In this document: positions 10,801-19,119 of the stretch, piece by piece
Layout of the letters: each line of letters starts with the position of its first letter
How positions within the stretch are numbered: the stretch's first letter is position 1
Source: Hermodice carunculata
Lineage: Eukaryota > Annelida > Polychaeta > Eunicida > Amphinomidae
Length of the DNA stretch: 64,000 nt
Direction: 5' to 3'
NCBI GenBank assembly: GCA_964020975.1
Contig: OZ026629.1
Location: forward strand, 52,844,231 to 52,908,230
Program-made: the position numbers and the translations under genes
Notes under the pieces: generated by a model
What the model was told of the DNA's origin: nothing
Seen by the model: only the letters and a program-made list of their open reading frames with translations
Databases searched by the model: none

Positions 10801-12554
10801 CCGTGGCTTTTCTTGCCGGTCAAAGTGATCTTTATCCCCTGTGACTACAGTTCGCTCCTCATGCAAGTTTGGATGAACAGGAACCTCTTGCTATCATTTA
10901 ATGTGGTCTGTAGCTGTGTATCAATGCCAGTGTTGGTGTGTGTATTCAGACAAGGAGCCTGGAAGAAATTCATTCAGCTCAATTCACAAATCAATATATA
11001 AACATGACAGCCAGCCAGAGATGTGTATTCTTATCGGATTGCATAGTTATAAATTATATTAATAAGCACATTACTTTATTAGTCTATACATTTACACTGA
11101 AATGTACTCTAATTGTATAAATATTTCCTTCACACATTCCAATATGCACAAATACAGTGGTACCTGCTATTTAAGACCATCCCTACAGCCAACAAAAAGT
11201 GGTCTCATACTGCAGGTGGTCTTAAATTGAAGGTATATTTAATATGTAAATACAGCAGAGGGTCTTGAAAGAGTGGTCTTAAAAAGACATGCGATCTTAA
11301 ATTGGAGGTGGTCTTTAGAGCAGGTACCACTGTAGTTTGGGTTTATTTTGTTCAACAACATAGAAAACAATCAAGACTAGTCAATCTTTGACCATAGTGT
11401 GTACTCCTTGATCATGTTTTCCCATCATCATACACACAGGTAATAAAAGCTGCACTGAAATGTTACTTACATGAACAGCTTCATCATTGATTTTACTGCA
11501 GGACTCCAGAGTGAGAGCAGTCAGGTGTGGATTTACGTGTGCACAGAGTCTAAAGAAAGAACTTCTCATCAGTTGGTGACACTCACTGAGGTCCAAGCCA
11601 GCCAGCCTTTTTGTCCTATGATATGAATGCAAGACAAACATAGACAATGATGAAACCCACATCCAATAATAATTTGCTAATTAGTCTGTGTATCATTTTT
11701 GTTTGGAGTTGAATAGGTGAACATCTCTTACTTGTATGATATACACAATGTATTTAAACTGACATTCAAAATAAAAACACTAAATCAAAGACAACATGAT
11801 TGTGTACTTTATACAAGCAAAAAGGAAGAATACCTATTCTGTTCACCACGATTGGGTTCATTTATTTACTGAATCACCAGCACCAAATATCAGGTAAATG
11901 CCTTTTTAAGTTGTGCAAATCATTCTTCACCATTTCCTTATATGCACCATGATTTATGAAATGAAACAAAAATAATTAGCAAATATCATTGCTTCCTGTA
12001 TTGTATTATTCCGCATTGCCATTTGAATACATGTATTCCAGTAATTATGCGTTTAAAGTACTGTACAACAAATAGTACCGAGCATTGTTTAAAGTCATTT
12101 TGCATCTCCTCTCAACAGTTGCAAACAAAATGTGTGGCAACATAGAATTGACATCTTAAGGATAATATAATTTCCATCTAATGCCAGTCTGCTTGAAAGA
12201 AACTCAAATATGTTTCAGACTTTTCGAAGTTCCTGCTTTGCTACATGAACCATAACTGACGTACTTGCTCAATAACCGTTCAATCCCAAAGGCAGAGATT
12301 GAAGTGCAGCCCTTCAGGCAGAGTTCTCGGATGTGTGGAAGGGCCAGGGCAGTCAGGAGGTCGTTGTTCAGTTTTGTTGGGAAATCGTGGACAAGTTGCA
12401 GCAGAAGGCCATGGGCAACTGCTGTATATTTCCCAGTCTGTACAGATGCTAGCAGATTATTTGACAAGACTGTTGATGTTTCATTGCCATGGTCCAGTAG
12501 AGCTTGAACTGTCACCAGCTGGGACATGAAGCTCAGTGAGGGTACTTGGGCCAT
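582..12554 (-). CDS. LRR protein of AMN1/FBXL type, eight coding exons, 3' end off window
   Basis: Eight exons read from 12554 down to 582: 12265-12554, 11471-11615, 9885-9974, 8341-8487, 5323-6879, 4565-4646, 1844-1974 and 582-843. All junctions have AG acceptors and GT donors, and the phases agree throughout, giving at least 901 residues. Residues about 75-225 and 690-901 form cysteine-containing leucine-rich repeats (for example LTELDLSWCEEITEEGL). Residues about 225-690 are an acidic, Ser/Asn/Thr-rich, probably disordered insertion. LRRs of this class are known from F-box substrate receptors and AMN1. I see no F-box in the N-terminal 75 residues, so an SCF role is not shown. Start codon: the first ATG after a 5'UTR acceptor at 12573-12574. 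I could not name an orthologue. Confidence 0.85.
844..1843. other. LRR gene intron
   Basis: Apart from the MITE at 1358-1537 and a short GT run near 1581, I see nothing functional here. ORFs in this stretch are short and without recognisable domains. Confidence 0.6.
1358..1537. mobile_element. pogo/Tigger-like MITE, TTTTGA type
   Basis: The 180-bp element is flanked by TA. The left end is CAGTGAAACCTGTTTTGAAA, and the right end, read inward, is CAGTAGAACCTGTTTTGAGA. Internal GGTGGTCTCT and GGTGGTCTTT motifs repeat the subterminal unit. It has no coding capacity. The TA target and CAGT ends suit pogo/Tigger. It lies in an intron of the LRR gene. Confidence 0.85.
1844..1974 (-). CDS. LRR gene, seventh coding exon
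   Basis: The acceptor TTATCCAG|GT supplies the two bases that complete Gly. The exon reads VCFISDTAVLP and VRSLILAESNITDLALKKIA. The donor is CAGAAT|GTAAGT, phase 0. Confidence 0.88.
2180..2800 (-). mobile_element. Helentron/pearl-like repeat piece, inverted
   Basis: Read on the minus strand, 2180-2500 matches the block at about 31360-31770. Shared words include the terminal GGCCTATGGG motif, CATTGTTGTCT-type words and ATTACATAATCTGGGTG. A palindromic GGTGGCGCCACC sits at about 2598, as in the 31-kb array. Near 2750 there is GTGTGAACAGCCCATG, the mirror of a terminal hairpin at about 36160. The piece is non-coding and lies in an LRR-gene intron. Confidence 0.65.
3008..3116. repeat. GAGCC pentanucleotide microsatellite
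   Basis: About twenty tandem copies of a 5-bp unit (GAGCC, with a few CT and AA variants). It keeps three frames open on the minus strand, producing Ser-Ala-Arg-Leu-Gly repeat ORFs that are artefacts. Confidence 0.95.
3643..3682. repeat. AT dinucleotide microsatellite
   Basis: About twenty AT units in an LRR-gene intron. The flanks 3117-3642 and 3683-4130 show nothing I recognise. Confidence 0.95.
4130..4340 (-). repeat. Solo piece of the 34-kb repeat family
   Basis: On the minus strand it reads CTTGGGTGGGTCTGTACCAA and TTTGTTCAAATGGT, close to the units at 34.2-35.5 kb, and ends next to CAGCTGAGCT, the hairpin arm seen at about 34110. It is non-coding. Confidence 0.65.
4565..4646 (-). CDS. 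LRR gene, sixth coding exon
   Basis: The acceptor TTTTTCCAG|ATT and the donor CTTCAAG|GTAATT bound 82 bases. They encode IDCDALSTVGVSTLAMNC, a typical LRR that continues the preceding exon's KHLTL without a break in register. It ends with one base (G) of a Gly codon. Confidence 0.88.
4770..5056. mobile_element. MITE inside an AT microsatellite
   Basis: An AT array (about 4770-4816) runs directly into TACTGTGAATTGATTTAATTT. The other end, read inward, is TGTATACTGTAAATTGCTTT, followed by a second AT tract (about 5036-5056). The ends are inverted and the inside is AT-rich with repeated CAGTGAAA words. A relative sits beside the AT array at 18.6 kb. Confidence 0.7.
5062..5150. mobile_element. 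Fragment related to the 13.2-kb TTAA MITE
   Basis: The words TTTTTGACTAATTTCAAC, AACAATTTGA and GAAACATAGTTGAGAC parallel the interior of the element at 13148-13387. The ends are missing. Confidence 0.5.
5323..6879 (-). CDS. LRR gene, giant acidic exon (519 codons)
   Basis: The acceptor ATTGCAG|GTT and the donor CTG|GTTAGT are both phase 0. The first about 50 codons (ALWYLSGYGLSTAIQLALAV, then a short coiled-coil-like stretch) are followed by about 400 residues rich in Ser, Asn, Thr, Asp and Glu. These include an acidic block (DVEIEDVDLNLDFVDENN) and a Cys-rich patch (DTCQCCAP). The end returns to LRR sequence (HLEKFSMSWKELDDEML). The exon is far longer than the other exons of this gene (82-290 bp). 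The long insertion is probably a disordered loop out of the solenoid. Confidence 0.9.
6880..8340. other. LRR gene intron with SINE-like piece
   Basis: This is intron sequence. It includes a tRNA-like block (7420-7510), a GTT microsatellite at about 7976-7995 and many A/T runs. The stretches 6880-7290 and 7660-8340 hold nothing I can name. Confidence 0.6.
7420..7560 (-). mobile_element. tRNA-derived SINE-like element
   Basis: On the minus strand the sequence has an A-box-like TGGTCGAGTTGAT and, about 50 bases on, a B-box-like AGTTCGAGCC, the order and spacing of a tRNA-type pol III promoter. The adjacent ACCAAATACCCATT..GGTTCAAT block recurs at about 10520-10570, so it is a dispersed family. 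The exact body and tail are unclear. Confidence 0.6.
8341..8487 (-). CDS. LRR gene, fourth coding exon
   Basis: It encodes CSLTSVDVSGCRSMTSTAIR and LKHVNISWTM, an LRR and a half. The donor is ATG|GTCAGT. The only acceptor that keeps phase 0 with both neighbours is GGCATAG|ATG, where the 27-bp minisatellite ends. An internal AG at 8474-8475 would break the frame. The acceptor has a weak pyrimidine tract. Confidence 0.75.
8490..8745. repeat. 27-bp minisatellite, about nine copies
   Basis: The unit is TATGCCACACAAGGAATACA plus ATGTCAT, with single-base variants. Being a multiple of three, it opens frames on both strands (MPHKEYNVI repeats), which are not genes. It ends exactly where the acceptor of the LRR gene's fourth coding exon begins. 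Confidence 0.95.
8746..9884. other. LRR gene intron
   Basis: Apart from the MITE fragment at 9063-9145 and an AATGA-type simple repeat at about 9536-9600, I see no exon or known repeat. I searched this stretch for an extra LRR exon and found none that was needed. Confidence 0.6.
9063..9145. mobile_element. Fragment of the piggyBac-like MITE
   Basis: The words GGCATGGGTTGGGCAC and AAAGCTGTTGACTCAGTC repeat the interior of the 13148-13387 element. Only this part is recognisable. Confidence 0.65.
9885..9974 (-). CDS. LRR gene, third coding exon
   Basis: The acceptor is TTTTTCAG|ACA, followed by TILRLNKSLQHLNVSMCENV, one LRR. The donor chosen is GCAGAG|GTACAG. A second donor 30 bases downstream (AAAAG|GTACAT, exon low end 9855) is also phase 0 and would add ten residues. 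The sequence alone does not decide between them. Confidence 0.75.
10175..10445. mobile_element. Solo copy of DIRS-like terminal region (fossil)
   Basis: It is similar along its length to 29360-29660, next to the DIRS-like fossil. Shared words include GTCAGGTTTTCAGGA, GGTGCC and CAGACACAGA. It looks like a solo terminal piece. It is old and broken. Confidence 0.55.
10500..10660. repeat. Dispersed repeat shared with 7485-7660
   Basis: The words GACCAAATACCCATT, GATGGTTCAATAGGAG and AGTTATG occur in the same order as at 7485-7560. It is probably a SINE body fragment. The rest of this intron up to 11154 shows nothing I recognise. Confidence 0.5.
11155..11332. mobile_element. pogo/Tigger-like MITE, TTTAAGACC type
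   Basis: The 178-bp element is flanked by TA. The left end is CAGTGGTACCTGCTATTTAA, and the right end read inward is CAGTGGTACCTGCTCTAAAG. Internal GGTGGTCTTAAAT and AGTGGTCTTAAAA units repeat the subterminal motif. Confidence 0.88.
11471..11615 (-). CDS. LRR gene, second coding exon
   Basis: The acceptor CATAG|GACAAA completes the Lys codon begun in the previous exon. The exon encodes KRLAGLDLSECHQLM and LTALTLESCSKINDEAVH, two LRRs, and ends at a near-perfect donor, CAT|GTAAGT, in phase 0. Confidence 0.9.
12265..12554 (-). CDS. LRR gene, first coding exon
   Basis: This exon starts with MAQVPSLSFMSQL and reaches the first LRR (LPHIRELCLKGCTSIS). It ends at a strong donor, GAGCAA|GTACGT, leaving two bases of a Lys codon. 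An acceptor (CTTTCAG) lies 18 bases before the ATG, so at least one non-coding exon must lie upstream, beyond 12574. The N-terminal part is helical-looking and has no recognised domain. Confidence 0.85.
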
Positions 12555-12652
12555 TATCTACAGTTGTCAGATCTGAAAGTAACAAAACAAAATTGCTCAT
12601 CAATACATTCTTCCTCACAATCATGACTCTTTATTCCTTGTCAAACTGTCCA

Positions 12653-12902
12653 TTAACTCATTCCATACTATGGTCACAGGTATTGGTCAGTGGTTCTGGC
12701 ACTGCCTGGCAAGTCATGCTGCAGCTGCCCTTACAGCAGCTGCAGTATAACTTGCCAGGCAGTGCCGGAACCACTGACTTAAAACTATAGGCATGTTGGT
12801 ACTTGAACGAAAGCTCTTTTCATGAAGAATTTAAATATGCAATTGTCATCTTAAACTAGGTAAATATACAGAAAAATCAGGGACTGGTATGGAATGAGTT
12901 AA
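12653..12902. mobile_element. TTAA-flanked MITE, copy 2 (250 bp)
   Basis: It has the same ends as the copy at 322-558 (TTAACTCATTCCATAC and GGTATGGAATGAGTTAA) and the same hairpin arms around CAGCTGC. It lies just upstream of the LRR gene's first coding exon, in the 5'UTR intron. Confidence 0.88.
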
Positions 12903-13147
12903 AACCTTAATACATATGTGTGTATGTACAGGGACTTAATCTCCACCAAACTTGTTCACTATATCATGGTGGTGCCATTTTCTGCTGTTTTAACAAATTA
13001 TCAAAATTAGGAAAAAACAGTTAGGGTGTATGTACATGTACGTGTTAGCAAAAGTAATGATGGGTTATATCATTCTAAAGTTCACTAGACCAGTTCAGTC
13101 TTTGCATATAAGGTCAGCTGAGCACAGGTCTGTCACAGTCCTCTTGT

Positions 13148-13387
13148 TTAACCCTTTCCCCCTTAAGCCGGCCAAAACCAGCTGGTGGTCAAATGTTGTC
13201 TGCTTCAGTGTTTTCAACTAATTTCACCAGTTATGAAAAACAATTTGACTGAGAAATGTACATGAGACTTATCAAGATCACATGCCCCAGATCAACAGTT
13301 TTGCTTGGCATGGGTTGGGCACTAAGTGCCCAACCCATGCCAAGGAAAGCTGTTGACTCAGTCTTCATTCAAGGGGGAAAGGGTTAA
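13148..13387. mobile_element. piggyBac-like MITE with perfect inner palindrome
   Basis: The 240-bp element runs from TTAACCCTTTCCCCC to GGGGGAAAGGGTTAA. A TTAA target with CCCTTT ends is the piggyBac pattern. In the middle, 13304-13323 and 13325-13344 are perfect 20-bp inverted arms with a one-base spacer. There is no ORF. Confidence 0.88.
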
Positions 13388-13591
13388 ATAACAGAATGTA
13401 GATGTAATGTACACAGAGATGTTGGTGTTTCAAATAATGAAATGTGAAGACTTCATCATTGTCAAAATGGAACTCGCATGTTTGAACGTGTTGAAAGTAT
13501 ATCATGACATTGCCCTTGTATTGATGTATATGTAACATAATTCTAGAAAAAATAATAAAAATTAAAATAAATAAATAAACAAAAAACATTA

Positions 13592-13878
13592 AATGTGCAT
13601 ATTATACAAAATAGTGTGACAAAGGACAGAATGAAAGATCATACTCAAAACAGAAACAGCTTGTTGAAACTCAAAGAACAACATACATAAACAGAATAAA
13701 TTACATGTACCTGCATACTGCCACAATGTGCATATTATACAAAATAGTGTGACAAAGGATTTATATCTTTTAACTGACAGAATGAAAGATCATTCTCAAA
13801 ACAGAAACAGTTTTTTGAACTGCCCAGAACAACATACATAAACAGACTAAATTACATGTACCTGCATACTGCCACAAT
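13592..13878. repeat. Tandem duplication, two units of about 140 bp
   Basis: The block beginning GTGCATATTATACAAAATAG and ending CCTGCATACTGCCACA occurs twice in direct order, with small indels. It is non-coding. Confidence 0.85.
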
Positions 13879-16800
13879 AATACATTAAATTTGGTTTTAC
13901 TTTCCCATGATATACTTCATTGTAAATGCAGAACATAACATGCTTCACAAAACAAGTTCTGTTTGGTACTCCATGTTCCACATTTTGGCAATGTTAAAGA
14001 CAGATTTATTACTTTCATGGTAGCTCTATGTTGTAAACAAACAATGTTAGCCATCTGTTGTATTTATTTGTTTTTGACATTATCAATATTATTATAATTT
14101 TCACCTCAGCCTCCAAGTGTTGTCTGTTATCCTCAGCTTACTGATTTTAGACTAGTCCCATGGTAATGGACCCTGCATTTTCCGCAGATCCATCACGGAG
14201 CTTAGAGTACCCCCTCATACTGACCACTGTGTTGTCCTGCTTCAGCAACCCTGGAGGGTCACAAAATAATCTTCTGTCTCCAAGGATTCAAATTTAGCTT
14301 CTTTACAAGAAAGTTTTAGACAGTGACTCTGAACTGCTTCTAAAGCTTCAATATCTCCCTAGATGCCAGCTTGAAATATTGGCTCCGTATTCAAGCACGT
14401 CAAACTACGTTTTTGTAAAGAATTTATGTTTTATGGTCAAGTCCAGTAAAACATCTTTTGATCAAGCTACACTCTGACTGGCCTTTTAAATTATGTTTTG
14501 ACTACGCCCTCTTGGGAAAAGCTAATTAGATATAAGCACTCCTAAATAATGTTGTTGTTGGGATTTGTTCAGGTTAGAACCATTCAAAGTATAAACAGAA
14601 TTTTCTTTTTCTCTAATTTTAATGACAATACATACTTCTCAACATTGAAATTGGAAAGCTAAGTATTGAATTAACAACCTACAGCACCAAGATGGTTCTG
14701 TAAGTCATTGCAGTCAGCTGATGAGAAATGGAATTAATATAGCCTTTGGCTTTGGTGTCATCAGCAAAAATAAATTTTGTGATACTACTAACAATACCCT
14801 GCCAATTTAATACCCTGTTCCTTAAAACAACTCTTTGTCTTTGTCCCTTTAATTAAGAAAACCTCTATAGATCAACAAAATCTGCTGGCCGTTCTTTAAA
14901 ATATGACCCAGGTTTTCAGCAGTGAAACCATGGAGTCAAGTGTGACAGGGGTGGACATAAATCTGCTTTATTTCGTTTGCAACAAGAGGGACAGATTCTT
15001 AAGAAACTCCAAGTATATCTGTCAATAAAGTTATTTTATTTTGTATTTGTATTGCTATCCTATTATTTATTTGTTTTTTGCTCTAACAGTAAAACCAACA
15101 GATAGTTTGCAACTTGGTAATTCTGCTATTTGCTTGGTTACTTGCTTGGTTTTATTTACCGGGGACGTGCGAACATTTTAAGAACACAGTGATTCTTGGT
15201 GTATAAATGCTTGCAATAGATGTTAGCCAACATGAACATGATGAACACAAGTAAGACTCATGCCTGCAGCCTGGGTCATGGACCTGGATGGTGAGTGTTA
15301 CTCGAGTCATTCTACACTATGAACATTACAAAATCCCTTATTATCGTCCTGCCCTCCAAAAAAAATCTATCGAACGTCGTTTGTACTCATCATCAGCGAT
15401 TTCCAAATTACACTTACCGAAACATATAAATACCTTTCCCTATGCATAGTCACACACTTATAAAAGATAAAACACGTCTGAGTTGGGCATGCTAAATGTC
15501 ATCAACGATACGGTTCCCCTCGGCAACCCGTCACAACTTGCAAAGGCAGCCCCTTCTATCAATCAGAAATACTTAATTACTGATACCATGCACCTACGAG
15601 ACGCAAGTCCATGCAGCTACTGATACAGAATGTTTCAGGTGTAAAGTACGATGTCTGTTTAAAGTTTGATAAATATACATAAACCACCTTTTGAAAGAAA
15701 AGAGCGAAAAAAGATACCTTTATAAAATGATATCTTAACCATTCTCAAAGTCATACGCGGCCTTCCCTTGAGACCTGCAATGCCCTGTGTCCTGTTCAGT
15801 GGCGCTGTCGGCCAACACGTTTTGTGATAATTCTTATGGGAAGAGACTAATGTCTGGTCTGATGTGTGAATCATACTGAACGTAGCGGTTGTCAGGGTAA
15901 TAGATTGATTACTTTCAGGTGTAACTGTAAGATATACATGTATCTATGGAGGTATTATACAGACATAATACCTGCATGATGTATCACTGACTATTTTTAT
16001 TCAGATTTTTATTTATTTTGATTGTTGCATCATTTCATGAGTTGACCAACGCAGGCTCTGAATCTCAATAAGAATATTTTTAGCGCAATCTGTCTGCTTG
16101 CTTAAATCAAATGAAATTCGATCAAATTAAAGTTGTGTTACTGAGTATGTATGCAACAGATTGAATTGGGTACTGTTTCTTAACCATCAGGGATTGTTCC
16201 CTATTGATGTAATTTGTAATTAAAGGTAATTAACCTATGTAGCAAACACTTTGTGGAAAGTGACTGATTTGTCAAATATGACAATGTTTAGGATAGGTTT
16301 GGCCAAAAAAAAAAAAAAAAGCTGCTGCTGTTGCTAAATACGGCTCCATCACTGCCCAATGGAAGGATTCATGTAACTGGCCAAATTAGGCATAACTCAT
16401 AAAACCAGGAACAATGTGTGTGTGTGTGTTTTTTTTTTTATACAGTATTTACAAATTAATCCTCAGTATGATTCTAATTTCAAAGCTTGCATAACAGCAA
16501 AATATAGCTCTAGTAATTCTACTACTGTCAATGTATCACAATCAGATGGAATGTCACAGTGACAAGGATGTTGTTCCAAAGTAACATTGTAACAAAACTT
16601 CAGTGTGTTTAACCATTTTGATTCAATTGATGGGAAAATGGGTGGAAAACATGGACAAACAAGGACGGATATTGTTCCACACCCAGGTCCAGGATTGAAC
16701 AGTCTATAACAGGTTGACTTAGCTGGCCACTGTTATGTGTATGTCCAATTACTACTGTATATTGCGAGGTGTTTTATCCCATAACTAGATAACATTTGTT

Positions 16801-17170
16801 TGGATAGCTACCACATTCACGCCTCATCTACACAGCTGCCAAGACCTGTGGGCGGCTGGCCTTTCATCTTTTTCTGTCATGTGCCACTGTATGTGACAGT
16901 CCACAGCCTGCTCCCAACAATCGGGTGGACAAAATTCCATCTCATTGTACCTTTGTCGTTCATATGGAAGCAGAAAATAAGTCAGTCACAGGAAAATTTT
17001 TACCATTGTTACGTAATGGATACGATCTGAAATAAAGGATATCACAATCTCGTGCACTGATGACAATGTATACGGAAACGTAAATTACTGCACTCCAAAG
17101 GTCATGAGGTTACTGCTGGGTAGGAGTTATACTGATATTGAAAGCTATATTCATAAATGCAAACTTATGT
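13879..17170. other. Intergenic region, likely upstream of the LRR gene
   Basis: Apart from the LINE fragment at 14170-14430, I see no coding exon. The LRR gene must have a non-coding first exon somewhere upstream of 12574. CpG-containing sequence at about 15480-15860 is a candidate, but no start site can be fixed. At about 16300-16430 there are A and GT runs. Confidence 0.5.
14170..14430 (-). mobile_element. LINE ORF2 C-terminal fragment
   Basis: The minus strand reads VLEYGANISSWH, then, after a frame change, IEALEAVQSHCLKL. That is the pattern at the C-terminal end of CR1/Jockey-type reverse transcriptase ORFs (LEYG...W...DI..LE.VQ). It carries stops and frame changes. Confidence 0.6.
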
Positions 17171-17731
17171 TTAGTTATCCATAGACCACACATATGGGAA
17201 GGGACAATTAACTGTTTGTTTAGACTTTAGTATACCATAGGCGTAGGCCGTAGCTGTTTCCGTGAATGTTATAATTTGAAACACTACAAGACCTGGCTCA
17301 TCTTGACTCAAATTCCAATTTATTGCATTCATGCTTGTTCTTGTTGAATTGAATTTTATAAGTATTGATAGGAAATATCTCTTTTGCAACGAATTATCAT
17401 TGCCCAGACAGCAAGTTGGGATCGTCTGGCTGTCGGCTACCATGGCTGCACTCCCTGCAGTACTGGTGATGGTAGGGTTCTGGCCGTCCCCTCATGTGTA
17501 AGGCTGAAGGATCTTTTCCTCTGCTGCTTCAGCTTTTCGTATTAATTCTATTTCATCTTCATTAGACCACATACATAAAAAACTCAATTCATACTCTCCG
17601 AAATCACTATGCTCTGTTGTATCTAGCTTAGAACACATACACCATGGTGATCGGGTTGCGTTTGTGACGTCAGTAACACTCTCCCACATCATGCCATGAT
17701 CGGAGAAAATTTGCGTGCTTTTCTGTCGCAA
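17171..17731 (-). other. Open frame interrupted by one TGA, unrecognised
   Basis: On the minus strand one frame stays open for 561 bases except for a single TGA at about 17492. The upstream part (79 codons) includes DEIELIRKAEAAEEKI. The downstream part (from an ATG at 17443) is 90 codons. I recognise no domain. It could be two exons of an unknown gene, a pseudogene or chance. Selenocysteine is not supported, as no SECIS was sought or seen. Confidence 0.3.
17665..17672. promoter_or_regulatory. Palindromic CRE (TGACGTCA)
   Basis: A perfect CREB/ATF site lies in a small CpG-containing patch. It may mark a promoter for the minus-strand open frame here or for a distant first exon of TMEM267. The motif is seen; the function is inferred. 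Confidence 0.35.
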
Positions 17732-18061
17732 ATGTGATGCACTTTTGGAGCTTAAAGAACACTATTCAAAAATGAAATTTAACATTTTGGTTTTCAGATA
17801 TAATTTCTAACGACCCTAAATATCAACTTTCTAATTTGTGGTACCCATTCAATTAATAGGAGCTTTAAAGCAGAAACATGTCCATCAGTACTCAGTGTGC
17901 TTTGAAGACATGAAAAATTTTCCTCATGTGACTTAACTTTACTTTATTGTTTGTGTTGAAGAATGTACTGTGATAGAAGTGTGTGCGTGTACCAGTCAGA
18001 ATTTCATATAGTGGTGGAAGGTGAGAAAAAGCTATGCGAGTCCAGTCCCAATACTTGACGG

Positions 18062-18172
18062 TACTGAGTCAGTTCGGCACAAGATAATTGGGTCATTACA
18101 GCAGGAGGTTTTGGTCAATTCTGCATATTGTTTTAGTCATTTGGGCATACAATTGAGTCATTTTGGCATGAT
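18062..18172. repeat. Left arm of a long-range inverted repeat
   Basis: GTCAGTTCGGCA followed by repeated GTCATTTTGGCAT-type words. The reverse complement occurs at 21811-21907. The two arms bracket the AT arrays, a MITE and a LINE. Confidence 0.65.
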
Positions 18173-18399
18173 AATTTTTTTTGACTCAATTTGAATAGTT
18201 TATGGTTATTTATGATTTACATCATTCATTTTACGCCGTTTGGTGTGTGCAGTGTTTGCTCCAGAACCAGAGGGTAAACACCTGATAAAATAACATTATT
18301 AATATTTGATGGCGTTTACTTCTTTTTCTTTCTTCTTTTTGCTTATACATGTAATTGTTATTTGCTGAAATTTAAGGCTGAAATTAAAGGCTTAACATA

Positions 18400-18643
<244 letters not shown>

Positions 18644-18857
18644 CTGTGAATACATTTATTTTCACGGGCATTAATTTGCACGGTTTTTGCATTTTGGACC
18701 TTTCACTGAAACTTTAAATTCACTATTTTTGTTAGAATACTAATCAATACCATGTTAAAAATATATTTCACTGGGTTCTTATTTTCACGGTTTTGAAGCA
18801 TCAGCGAAAAAAGCGAAAATAAGAACACAGCAAAATTAAATGAATTCGCAGTATATA
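18644..18857. mobile_element. MITE next to AT array
   Basis: The left end is TACTGTGAATACATTTATTT, and the right end read inward is TACTGCGAATTCATTTAATT. The subterminal part has TTTTCACGG and its mirror. It is the same type as the 4818-5035 element, again beside an AT array. Confidence 0.75.
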
Positions 18858-19119
18858 TATTGTATTTGTGTCTTTTTGTCCCAAACCACTTCCTAGTAGT
18901 CATTACCCTATTCCGCAGTCCGAACTCTTTACTCTCCATAAGCTAACCTGTCCCTGTCTAACTTCTATACATAGAAGTGCTATTGTCCATATTGCACACG
19001 TTTCTCTGTAAAATTTTGACATAGGCTGTATTAGCCCAAATAAATTAAAGGGGCTTCAGCAGGTAACTACTCAACATGTTTCGTATGTATGTGTATATAT
19101 ATGTATATATATACATGTA

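Noticed and set aside
17171-17731. Selenoprotein reading through the single TGA
   Set aside because: No SECIS element or selenoprotein family resemblance seen; a pseudogene or intron is simpler.
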